From UBA6918 sp040754425 (lineage in GTDB: Bacteria; Pseudomonadota; Gammaproteobacteria; Burkholderiales; Thiobacillaceae), in assembly GCA_040754425.1 (NCBI GenBank), contig JBFMCR010000008.1, forward strand, positions 1 through 64,000: 64,000 bases of DNA. The letters run 5' to 3'. This document shows, in pieces, positions 8,340-15,465 of this stretch. Made by a program: the position numbers and the translations under genes. Position 1 is the first letter of the stretch. Each line of letters opens with the position of its first letter. The notes beneath the pieces are model-generated. The model was not told where the DNA came from, ran no database searches, and saw nothing but the letters and a program-made list of their open reading frames with translations.

Positions 8340-8956
8340 GATTTCGCCTCGATAGACCGCAGGTAGAGTTTGAGCACGCGCTTCGCCTCATCCTGCATTT
8401 TTGACGAGCCGCCGTTCAGCATGGACTGGATGGCCAGGCCCTGGATCGCGCCGATGAACAGCATGGCGGCGGCGGCCTTGTCCTGGCCTGCCGGTATCTG
8501 CCCCTGCCTTTCGGCTTCGCCCAGGATTTCGGTGAGAAGCTTGCGATAGCGCGCGAGCATGTTGCGCATCCCGGACTTTAGCGGCGTGTCCCTGGATTGG
8601 CTGAGGTGCTGGAAGATCAGGCGCGGCACGCCGGGGTAGGCCGCGATGAATTTCACATGCGCCATGAACATCGCCTCCAGTCCTTCCAGCGGCGTGTCGG
8701 CACGCTGGGCGGCGGCATCCAGCCTGGCGAACAGGCGCGATTGCACCCAGTCCAGCACTGCCAGCCAAATCGCGCTCTTGCTGGAAAAGTGCTTGAAGAT
8801 CGCGCCCTGCGAAAGTTTCAGCCTGTCGGCGATGTCGGCCGTGGTAATGTCCGCGGGGCTGCCCTGCGCAGCCAGGTCCAGCACGGCCTCGATGATTTCC
8901 GTCTGGCGCGTCTCGCTCGGCAGGCGGGTGCGGGAAGCAGGAATGCCCATGTGCAT
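8336..8956 (-). CDS. TetR/AcrR family regulator
   Basis: A 206-aa regulator with an N-terminal helix-turn-helix (ADITTADIADRLKLSQGAIFKHFSSKS split over about 36-62) and a divergent all-helical ligand domain. It is the first gene of the exporter operon and overlaps the adaptor gene by ATGA, so it is probably a local repressor released by the exported compound. The start is uncertain: ATG codons at 8956 and 8950 are both possible, and none has a strong ribosome site. A palindrome lies just upstream. Confidence 0.85.
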   Translation of the reverse strand: MHMGIPASRTRLPSETRQTEIIEAVLDLAAQGSPADITTADIADRLKLSQGAIFKHFSSKSAIWLAVLDWVQSRLFARLDAAAQRADTPLEGLEAMFMAHVKFIAAYPGVPRLIFQHLSQSRDTPLKSGMRNMLARYRKLLTEILGEAERQGQIPAGQDKAAAAMLFIGAIQGLAIQSMLNGGSSKMQDEAKRVLKLYLRSIEAKS

Positions 8957-8959
8957 TAA

Positions 8960-8979
8960 GTAAGTATTCAATTACTTAC
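8960..8979. promoter_or_regulatory. Palindromic operator candidate of the TetR-exporter operon
   Basis: GTAAGTATTCAATTACTTAC has arms GTAAGT and ACTTAC, typical of TetR-family operators. It lies four bases upstream of the predicted tetR start, so binding would block initiation of the whole operon. TetR binding is an inference from position and symmetry. Confidence 0.6.
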
Positions 8980-9164
8980 CAATTTAGCAGAACGGCGGGA
9001 AATTGGAAAGGCCTCATGCATGCCCCCCCCGCCTAACCCGGCTTATTTCGGACAATATGGTCGAGAGATACCGGCGCTTTGGCGGCGGGCGGCTACAATA
9101 TACGTCTTATCACGGTCCGACGCGCTGCGGAGTACGGCGGGCCGAAACCATACAGAAGGACACA

Positions 9165-10424
9165 ATGAAACGCGTGGATGATTTCCGCCTGCGCTTTCCC
9201 GGCAAGGACAGCAAGCAGGAATACGTGCCGATCATGATCGGCGGCATGGGGGTGGACATTTCCACCGCCGAACTGGCGCTCGAAGCCGCGCGCCTGGGGG
9301 GCATCGGCCACATTTCCGACGCCATGGTGCAGACGGTCTCCGACCGCCGCTTCAAGACCCGCCACGTCAAGGAAAAGCTGCAGCAGTACAAGTACAACGT
9401 CGCCAGCAGCGACAAGGCCGACGTCCAGTTCGACCTCGGCAGGCTGGCGGAAGCCACGCTCATGCACATCGGCAAGACCATGGAGGCCAAGCGCGGCGAC
9501 GGCCTCATCTTCGTCAACTGCATGGAAAAGCTGACCATGAACGGCTCGCGCGAGACCCTGCGCGTGCGCCTCAACTCGGCGCTGGACGCCGGCATCGACG
9601 GCATCACCCTGTCGGCCGGCCTGCATCTCAATTCCTTTGCGCTGATGCAGGACCATCCGCGCTTCCGCCACGCCAGGCTCGGCATCATCGTGTCCTCGTC
9701 CCGCGCGCTGCAGTTGTTCCTGCGCAAAAACGCGCGCCTGGGCCGCCTGCCCGACTACATCATCGTCGAAGGCCCGCTCGCCGGCGGCCACCTGGGCTTC
9801 GGCCTGGACGACTGGATGAAGTACGACCTCGCCACCCTGGTCGGCGAGGTGCTGGCCTATCTGCATTCCGAACATCTGGACATCCCGGTCATCGCCGCCG
9901 GCGGCATTTTCACCGGCAGCGACGCGACGCGCTTCCTGGAACTGGGCGCAGCCGGCGTGCAGGTGGCGACGCGCTTCACCGTCACCCGCGAGTGCGGCCT
10001 GCCCGACAAGGTCAAGCAGGAATATTTCAAGGCGCGCGAGGAGGACATCGAGGTCAACGGCATCTCGCCGACCGGTTACCCCATGCGCATGCTGAAGGGC
10101 AGCCCCGGCATCGGCGCCGGCAACCGTCCCAACTGCGAAGCCTATGGCTATCTGCTGGACGACAAGGGACGCTGCGCCTACATCGACGCCTACAACCGCG
10201 AGATCGCGCTGCATCCGGATGCGAAGAAGATTTCCGTCAAGGACAAGACCTGCCTGTGCACCCACATGCGCAACTTCGACATCTGGACCTGCGGGCAGAA
10301 CACCTACAGGCTCAAGGACACCACGCGCCAGGCAGCGGACGGCAGCTACGAACTGCTCTCCGCGGAGCACGTGTTCCGCGACTACCAGTACAGCACCGAC
10401 GACAAAATCCTGCTGCCGGCCTGA
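9165..10424 (+). CDS. Nitronate monooxygenase-like FMN enzyme
   Basis: A 419-aa TIM-barrel flavoprotein of the nitronate monooxygenase/2-nitropropane dioxygenase type. The phosphate-binding end of the barrel reads VIAAGGIFTGSDATRFLELG, followed by AAGVQVATRF. A C-terminal extension of some 120 residues contains CLCTHMRNFDIWTCG, a cysteine cluster not typical of the short family members. The ATG at 9165 has an AGAAGGA site and was preferred to an upstream start at 9003. Members oxidise nitronates or act as enoyl reductases; the substrate here is unknown. It is convergent with ubiT. Confidence 0.75.
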   Translation: MKRVDDFRLRFPGKDSKQEYVPIMIGGMGVDISTAELALEAARLGGIGHISDAMVQTVSDRRFKTRHVKEKLQQYKYNVASSDKADVQFDLGRLAEATLMHIGKTMEAKRGDGLIFVNCMEKLTMNGSRETLRVRLNSALDAGIDGITLSAGLHLNSFALMQDHPRFRHARLGIIVSSSRALQLFLRKNARLGRLPDYIIVEGPLAGGHLGFGLDDWMKYDLATLVGEVLAYLHSEHLDIPVIAAGGIFTGSDATRFLELGAAGVQVATRFTVTRECGLPDKVKQEYFKAREEDIEVNGISPTGYPMRMLKGSPGIGAGNRPNCEAYGYLLDDKGRCAYIDAYNREIALHPDAKKISVKDKTCLCTHMRNFDIWTCGQNTYRLKDTTRQAADGSYELLSAEHVFRDYQYSTDDKILLPA

Positions 10425-10443
10425 CCGGCTGACGCCCGGTCAG
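10421..10443. terminator. Hairpin between convergent genes
   Basis: CTGACCG (10421-10427) and CGGTCAG (10437-10443) form a 7-bp stem spanning both stop codons of the converging nitronate monooxygenase-like gene and ubiT. No T-run follows on either strand, so it is at most a weak terminator. Confidence 0.3.
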
Positions 10444-10892
10444 CCCGCCATCAGGCGGCGGGCGGCGTAGGCCAGCGGCTGCGGCAGCCGGCGCAGCACG
10501 GCATCGGGATCGAGCGCATCGAGCAGGTTCTTCACCACCAGACCCAGTTCGGTGTCGCCTTCGCTCACCAGTCGGCGGCTGAAGAACAGGGTGTCGGGAT
10601 CCTCGCGCCGCGACATCAGCAGCACGAAGTCGCGCGCGTCGGCGCTGATGCTGAGCTCGGGCTCGCCGCCCTCGGCGGCAAAGCCGCGCGCCGTGACCTT
10701 GAAGCGAAACGTCAGCCCCAGATCCTTCACGCACACGGCGTAACGCCGCCCGATCAGCGGCCGGCAGTCGAGTTCCTGCAGCGCCGGCCACAGCACGCGG
10801 TTGGCGACCAGCGAAAAGACAAGGCTGGGCGGCTGCGCAGGCAGCCGGGCCACAGCCGTGGCCAGCAGCGGCGGGAAGACGAGGTTCATCAT
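10440..10892 (-). CDS. ubiT: SCP2-domain ubiquinone biosynthesis accessory protein UbiT
   Basis: A 150-aa protein with an SCP2-type lipid-binding fold, conserved in RYAVCVKDLGLTFRFKV and in SISADARDFVLLMSRREDPDTLFF. UbiT (YhbT) binds the polyprenylated ubiquinone intermediates and is needed for the O2-independent pathway together with UbiU and UbiV. Here it is the last gene of the minus-strand ubiU-ubiV-queD-ubiT group, separated from queD by a large hairpin repeat. The first ATG of a MetMet pair at 10892 has an AAGGAG site. Confidence 0.85.
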   Translation of the reverse strand: MMNLVFPPLLATAVARLPAQPPSLVFSLVANRVLWPALQELDCRPLIGRRYAVCVKDLGLTFRFKVTARGFAAEGGEPELSISADARDFVLLMSRREDPDTLFFSRRLVSEGDTELGLVVKNLLDALDPDAVLRRLPQPLAYAARRLMAG

Positions 10893-10927
10893 GCGGCTCC
10901 TTTCAGACATCCCGGAAAACTGACGTC

Positions 10928-11055
10928 GATCACGGCGGTCAGGGGGAAGCAAATCAACCGCAGAGTTTGCGAAGGACGCGGAGCATTTTTTGTTTTCCTT
11001 CCGCGAACTCTGCGAACTCCGCGGTTGATCCCATTTTTTGTCTTGCCCCGTGATC
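10928..11055. repeat. Large imperfect hairpin repeat (GAGTTCGCAGAG family)
   Basis: Outer arms GATCACGG (10928-10935) and CCGTGATC (11048-11055) enclose arms ATCAACCGC (10953-10961) and GCGGTTGAT (11021-11029). Between them are repeats of the type GAGTTTGCGAAGGACGCGGAG against CTTCCGCGAACTCTGCGAAC. It fills the ubiT-queD gap. A relative is at 11565-11629. Confidence 0.75.
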
Positions 11056-11076
11056 GCCGTGGTTCAAATGCGATTT

Positions 11077-11541
11077 TCACGCCCATTCAGGGCCCCCGCC
11101 TGACCGCGCCGCATCGGCCCAGTTGTTGGGGGTCTCGTACAGGCGCACGCGCGTAAGCCGCAGCCGGTTGCCGTAGCTGTCGCGGTAGGCGGAGTCGAGA
11201 ATGCGGAAGGCCTCGGCGGCCAGATTCTCCGCGGTGGGCACCACGGCCAGCACCACGGTCTTGTGCCCGGGCAGGGTGGCGAGAAAATCGACCACGGCGC
11301 GGTCGCCCCGGTAGACGAGGAAGGCATGATCCCAATGGTCAACCAGCCCGCGCCTGGCAATGTCCTTCACTTCGGAAAAATCCATCACCATGCCCTGCTC
11401 GGATACGCCCTCGATGTCGATGATCCTGCCCGACAGCGTGATCTCGATGGCGTAGCGGTGGCCGTGAAGATGGCGGCACTGGCTGGCATGGTTGGGGATG
11501 CGGTGGCCGGCGTCGAACTCCAGCCTGCGCGTGATCAGCAT
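11077..11541 (-). CDS. queD: 6-carboxy-tetrahydropterin synthase QueD
   Basis: A 154-aa member of the 6-pyruvoyl-tetrahydropterin synthase superfamily. Zinc ligands are the His in FDAGHRIP and the HLHGH motif (about 24-28), and the catalytic Cys lies in QCRHLHGH. The second catalytic His is in DHWDHAFL and the substrate-binding Glu in YETPNNWA. QueD makes 6-carboxy-5,6,7,8-tetrahydropterin for queuosine (preQ0). No queC, queE or queF lies nearby. Its place between ubiV and ubiT is unusual for a tRNA-modification gene and may be only co-transcription. Confidence 0.85.
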   Translation of the reverse strand: MLITRRLEFDAGHRIPNHASQCRHLHGHRYAIEITLSGRIIDIEGVSEQGMVMDFSEVKDIARRGLVDHWDHAFLVYRGDRAVVDFLATLPGHKTVVLAVVPTAENLAAEAFRILDSAYRDSYGNRLRLTRVRLYETPNNWADAARSGGGPEWA

Positions 11542-11564
11542 GCGGGCACCTTTACAAACTCAAA

Positions 11565-11629
11565 CGCGGAGTTCGCAGAGCGCGCGAAGGAAAAGCAGAA
11601 GCAACTCTGCGTCCTCCGCGAACTCCGCG
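11565..11629. repeat. Hairpin repeat between ubiV and queD
   Basis: CGCGGAGTTCGC (11565-11576) and GCGAACTCCGCG (11618-11629) are perfect 12-base inverted arms. The element occupies nearly the whole gap between ubiV and queD and belongs to the same family as 10928-11055. Confidence 0.75.
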
Positions 11630-11637
11630 GTAATGAA

Positions 11638-12597
11638 TCAGACCTGGTCAAACGAGGATTCCCGGCCAGCATGGCCGTACCAGTAGCCGTCCACCGGCTT
11701 GCCGGGCATGAAACGCGCCAGCACATCCGCCGCGACGTTCCCGCCGGAAAGCGCCGCATGGAAAGCCTCGACCACACGCCCCATGTGGCGCGACTGCGGC
11801 GACAGGCGCAGCGCGGCGACACCCAGTTCGCGCAGCGAGTCCAGTTCGTTGAGCAGGCTGTACACCCCGGCCGACTGCGTCTGGATGCCGTTGATGGTGA
11901 GGAAAGGCTCGCCCTCGCGCGTGGACAGCGTAAGGCCGTCGGGATGGTCGAGGCAGCGGAAGCGGCAGTCGTCCTTGGGCAGGTTGTAGTGGCGCGCGGT
12001 GAAGCAGCGCGCGGAATAGGCAAGCGGCAGCTTGCCGTAGGCGAAGACTTCGGTTTCGATCTCGTCGAGGCGGGCGTCGCGCAGCGACACTGCTTCCCCC
12101 TTCCCCGCTTGCGGGAGAGGGCGGGGGTGAGGGTTGCGGACGCGATCGAGCAGCGCGGCCAGTGTGTCGCGCGACATTTCCACCGGCGGCAGCCAGCGCA
12201 CCGCGCCCAGCCCGGCCAGCACGCCGAGCGTTTCGTGGTTGTAGACATTGAGCGTGGGCCCGGCGACGAAGGGCAGGCCGGCCTCCGACAGCAGGCGCAC
12301 CGCGCCCCATTCGTTGGCCTCGACCTGGAAACTGCCGTTGTCCACCAGCCTGCGCAGGGTTTTGAGATCGGACTCGGATTCGATCAATGTCTGCGTGGAC
12401 AGCACCGCTTCCTTGCCGGCTTCGGCGAGCTGCTCCGCCAGCGCCAGCCAGTCGGCAAGGCGCAGCACGTGGCGGCGCGAGCACACGCTTTCGCCCAGGT
12501 AGACGCGCGCCACCGGCCATTTTGCAGCCTGTTCGTAAAAGGCCAGCACGTCCTCGCGCGGCCAGTAGTATTGCAGGGGGCCTAGACTCAGGTTCAC
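11638..12597 (-). CDS. ubiV: O2-independent ubiquinone hydroxylation protein UbiV
   Basis: A 319-aa U32-peptidase-like protein. Its [4Fe-4S] ligands are Cys39, Cys198, Cys211 and Cys215, matching E. coli UbiV Cys39, 180, 193 and 197 with an 18-residue offset after the first. UbiU and UbiV form a heterodimer that hydroxylates the ubiquinone ring without O2. The only start that fits the family is a GTG at 12597, ten bases after the ubiU stop; it has only a weak GAGAAG site. The 18-residue offset coincides with a repeat-encoded loop (about residues 155-170, NPHPRPLPQAGKGEAV). Confidence 0.9.
   Translation of the reverse strand: MNLSLGPLQYYWPREDVLAFYEQAAKWPVARVYLGESVCSRRHVLRLADWLALAEQLAEAGKEAVLSTQTLIESESDLKTLRRLVDNGSFQVEANEWGAVRLLSEAGLPFVAGPTLNVYNHETLGVLAGLGAVRWLPPVEMSRDTLAALLDRVRNPHPRPLPQAGKGEAVSLRDARLDEIETEVFAYGKLPLAYSARCFTARHYNLPKDDCRFRCLDHPDGLTLSTREGEPFLTINGIQTQSAGVYSLLNELDSLRELGVAALRLSPQSRHMGRVVEAFHAALSGGNVAADVLARFMPGKPVDGYWYGHAGRESSFDQV
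12092..12135 (-). repeat. Palindromic C/G-rich repeat inserted in frame in ubiV
   Basis: Within ubiV the minus strand reads CCCTCACCCCCGCCCTCTCC followed by a hairpin with GCAAGCGGGGAAGGGGGAAG. This is a widespread bacterial intergenic repeat usually translated as PHPRPLPQAG in open frames. It preserves the ubiV frame and has no stop codon. Confidence 0.75.
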
Positions 12598-12604
12598 GCG
12601 CTTC

Positions 12605-13606
12605 TCATTTCCATGGCCGATGGTAGGCGCCGAGCGTGTGGCTCTGCCCTTCCGACAATTTGTTGAGTTCGGCCATCCAGACCGGCATGGGTTTGAAACC
12701 CGCAACGTTTTTTTTCACCGCGTCTATGGCGGCGCGCCAGACTTTCGTCACTTGCGCCACGTAGGCCGGACTGCGCTGGCGGCCTTCGATCTTGATGGCG
12801 GCGATGCCCATGGCGAGCATTTCCGGCAGGAGATCGAGAGTGTTCAGGCTGGTGGGCTCCTCGAGGGCGTAGTAGGTTTCGCCGGCGACTTCGAAGCGCC
12901 CCTTGCACAGGGTCGGGTAGCCGGCCTTCTCGTTCTTGCCGTAACGGTCGAGCAGCACGCCATTGAGACGCGACTCCAGGCCCGTGGGCGTCTCCTTCCA
13001 CTGCACGGCTTTTGCCGGCGAGCACACGCCGGCCGAGTTGGGCGATTCGCCGGTGCAGTAGGAAGACAGCAGGCAGCGTCCCTCGACCATGACGCACAGG
13101 CCGCCGAAACCGAACAGCTCGATCTCCACCTCGGTGTTCTTCACCACGTTCTCCACCTGCGCCAGCGACAGCACGCGCGGCAGCACCGCGCGCTGTATGC
13201 CGTAATGCTCGCGGTAGAAGTTGATCGCCTCGTAGCTCGTGGCCGAGCCCTGCACCGAAAGATGCAGCCTGAGCCCGGGATGGTTTTCCGCCGCATAGCG
13301 CATGAGTCCGGCATCGGCCAGGATCACCGCATCCATGCCCAGGGTGGCGGCACGGTCGATCGCGCCGACCCAGCGCGTCCAGGTGTCCGGCTGCGGATAG
13401 GTATTGATCGCAAGCAGCACGCGGCGTCCGCGCTCGTGCGCATAGCGCAGGCCTTCGGCCGCCTGCGCCTCGTCGAAGTTGAGGCCGGGGAAGGCACGCG
13501 CGTTGGTATTGTCGCGAAAGCCCATGTACACGGCGTCGGCGCCGTTGTCGACGGCGGCCTTGAGAGACATCAGATTGCCCGCGGGGCAGATCAGTTCAAG
13601 CGGCAC
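12605..13606 (-). CDS. ubiU: O2-independent ubiquinone hydroxylation protein UbiU
   Basis: A 333-aa U32-peptidase-like protein. Cys171, Cys178, Cys195 and Cys234 match the four [4Fe-4S] ligands of E. coli UbiU (169, 176, 193, 232) with a constant offset of two. The U32 signature region lies around FGFGGLCVMVEGRCLLSSYC (165-184). It partners UbiV in anaerobic ring hydroxylation. The start overlaps the end of the radical SAM gene by 11 bases, and ubiV follows directly. Linkage to nitrate reductase genes fits a need for ubiquinone during anaerobic respiration. Confidence 0.92.
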   Translation of the reverse strand: MPLELICPAGNLMSLKAAVDNGADAVYMGFRDNTNARAFPGLNFDEAQAAEGLRYAHERGRRVLLAINTYPQPDTWTRWVGAIDRAATLGMDAVILADAGLMRYAAENHPGLRLHLSVQGSATSYEAINFYREHYGIQRAVLPRVLSLAQVENVVKNTEVEIELFGFGGLCVMVEGRCLLSSYCTGESPNSAGVCSPAKAVQWKETPTGLESRLNGVLLDRYGKNEKAGYPTLCKGRFEVAGETYYALEEPTSLNTLDLLPEMLAMGIAAIKIEGRQRSPAYVAQVTKVWRAAIDAVKKNVAGFKPMPVWMAELNKLSEGQSHTLGAYHRPWK

Positions 13607-14549
13607 GACAAATCTCCTCGTTCCGGGGTTGGCCGGCGCGCGCGCCCTGGCGCGTGCCGCGGCGTTCGAGCCGCTGCGCGATGCCGTTCAGCACGTCCCA
13701 TTTCTTCGCGCACCATGCGGGCGCCAGCAGGATGTCGGGCGCGGCTGTACCGGTGACGCGATGGAACACCACCTCCCAGGGCGTGCGTTCGATGAGGTCG
13801 GCGGCGATGCGCGCGTATTCGCTTTCGGTGAGCGGCTCGTATTCGCCGCGCTTCCATTCGAGCGCGAGCTTTGTGTGCTTGACCACATGCAGCGGGTGCA
13901 GCTTGAGTCCGTCGACGCCGACATCGAGCACGCGGTCCAGGCTGGCATGGCAGTGCCATTCGTCTTCGCCCGGCAGCCCGACGATGAGGTGGCAGCACAG
14001 CGGGATGCCGCGGGAGCGTGCGGCCCGAGCGGCTTCGGCATACTCGGCGAAACCGTGGCCGCGGTTGACCCGCGCCAGCGTCTTGTCGAAGGCCGATTGC
14101 AAGCCGAGTTCCAGCCACACCTCGTGGCCGCGCTGCTGGTATTCGGCGAGCAGGTCCAGCACCGGAGGCGGCACGCAGTCCGGGCGCGTGCCGATCGACA
14201 GGCCGATCACGCCGGGCTCGGCCAGTGCCTCGTCATACAGCGCGCGCAGCTCGTCCACGTGCGCATAGGTGTTGGTGTAGGCCTGGAAATAGGCGAGAAA
14301 GCGGCGCGCGCCGGTGCGCTTGCCGATGCGGCCGCGCGCGCGCTCGAACTGGCCGGCCAGCGTTGCCGGCTCGCGCGCGCCCGGCGCAAAAGACTTGTTG
14401 TTGCAGAAAGTGCAGCCGCCTGTGCCCTTGCTGCCGTCGCGATTGGGGCAGGTGAAGCCGGCGTCGAGCGCAACCTTGTGCACGCGCTCGCCGTGCTTTT
14501 GCAGCATGGCCTGCCCGAAGGTATGGATGCGCTCTGCGAGCATGGTCAC
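13596..14549 (-). CDS. Radical SAM protein, TIGR01212/YhcC family
   Basis: A 317-aa radical SAM protein. The cluster-binding motif lies at Cys34, Cys46 and Cys49 (CPNRDGSKGTGGCTFC), the longer spacing typical of the YhcC family. Also conserved are YFQAYTNTYA, IGTRPDC and ELGLQSA. The reaction is unknown. It is first in the group leading into ubiU-ubiV-queD-ubiT, and YhcC-like genes are recurrent neighbours of anaerobic metabolism genes. The start is a GTG at 14549 with GGGA upstream, or an ATG two codons later at 14543. Confidence 0.85.
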   Translation of the reverse strand: MTMLAERIHTFGQAMLQKHGERVHKVALDAGFTCPNRDGSKGTGGCTFCNNKSFAPGAREPATLAGQFERARGRIGKRTGARRFLAYFQAYTNTYAHVDELRALYDEALAEPGVIGLSIGTRPDCVPPPVLDLLAEYQQRGHEVWLELGLQSAFDKTLARVNRGHGFAEYAEAARAARSRGIPLCCHLIVGLPGEDEWHCHASLDRVLDVGVDGLKLHPLHVVKHTKLALEWKRGEYEPLTESEYARIAADLIERTPWEVVFHRVTGTAAPDILLAPAWCAKKWDVLNGIAQRLERRGTRQGARAGQPRNEEICRAA

Positions 14550-14655
14550 GACAATCCCACAAGCCCCGAATGGTTACAACAAGACCGTGTTATCTTAAAT
14601 TAGCCCGCATCTGTCGTCCATCATTAAATTCAAATCTAAAGGCAAAAAATCTTTC

Positions 14656-14784
14656 AACGCAGAGACGCAGAGAAAACCTTAAATCTTTTACAGAGAGGTA
14701 TGAGAGGGTAAGGGAGAAAACCGGGCTTTACTCCCTTTCCTCACTTAACCTCCCTGTTATTGCATTTCTCTGCGTCTCTGCGTT
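14656..14784. repeat. Nested hairpin repeat (CGCAGAGA outer arms)
   Basis: AACGCAGAGACGCAGAGAAA (14656-14675) is perfectly inverted at 14765-14784. Inside lies a second imperfect stem made of AGAGAGGTATGAGAGGGTAA (from about 14692) against CTTTCCTCACTTAACCTCCC (about 14731-14755), whose units resemble the hairpin at 33977-34047. The gap between the radical SAM and narL genes holds nothing else. Confidence 0.8.
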
Positions 14785-14802
14785 CCCGTGCCTGGCTTTT
14801 AC

Positions 14803-15456
14803 CTAAGCCTGCCTGCGGCTGCGGTCGGCCCACACCGCCGCCTCCACGCGCGAGCGCAGGTTGAGTTTCTTCAAGAGATGCTTGACGTGCACCTTCACCG
14901 TGCCTTCGGCGATGCCGAGCTCCCTGGCGATGAGCTTGTTGCTCCTGCCTTCGGCGATGAGGTCGAGGATGCGGCTTTCCTGTTCGGTGAGGCCCGCCTC
15001 CGAAGGCTTTTTCGGCCGCCCGATGTCGCGCAGCGAGGTCGCCAGCAACTGGGTGAGGCGCGGGGTGATGGTGATTTCGCCGCGCGCCGCCTGCGCGAGG
15101 TGCGCCGTCAGATCCTCGGGCTCCATGTCCTTGAGGAGATAACCGTCGGCGCCGGCCTGCAGGGCGGCGACCAGATCGTCGGCATGGTCGGACACGGTGA
15201 GCATGATGACGCGCGCATCGAGCCCCGCCGCCTTGATCGCCTTCAGCACCTCGACGCCGCTCATGTCCTTCATGTTGAGGTCCAGCAGCACCATGTCCGG
15301 ATCGAGCTCGCGCGCAAGGCGGATGCCGTCCGCGCCGTTCGCCGCCTCGCCCACGAACTTCAGTTCGGGCAGCGCCTGGATCAGCTGGATCACGCCCTTG
15401 CGGAACAGGGGATGGTCGTCGACGATGAGGACGCTCTGGATGTCTTCTGCGTTCAT
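14803..15456 (-). CDS. narL: Nitrate/nitrite response regulator NarL
   Basis: A 217-aa response regulator. The receiver domain has Asp59 in LLDLNM as phosphoacceptor, preceded by the acidic pair in IVDDH, and is followed by a LuxR-type helix-turn-helix (LTEQESRILDLIAEGRSNKL to GTVKVHVKHLLKKL). It lies 9 bp downstream of the narX stop. NarL binds heptamers of the TACYYMT type; several such sequences occur in the narX-narK intergenic region. It should activate narK-narGHJI in response to nitrate. Confidence 0.92.
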   Translation of the reverse strand: MNAEDIQSVLIVDDHPLFRKGVIQLIQALPELKFVGEAANGADGIRLARELDPDMVLLDLNMKDMSGVEVLKAIKAAGLDARVIMLTVSDHADDLVAALQAGADGYLLKDMEPEDLTAHLAQAARGEITITPRLTQLLATSLRDIGRPKKPSEAGLTEQESRILDLIAEGRSNKLIARELGIAEGTVKVHVKHLLKKLNLRSRVEAAVWADRSRRQA

Positions 15457-15465
15457 GGCGCTCGG

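Noticed and set aside
10928..14784. CRISPR array
   Set aside because: The repeated units are imperfect, inverted and without regular spacers, so they form hairpins rather than a CRISPR array.
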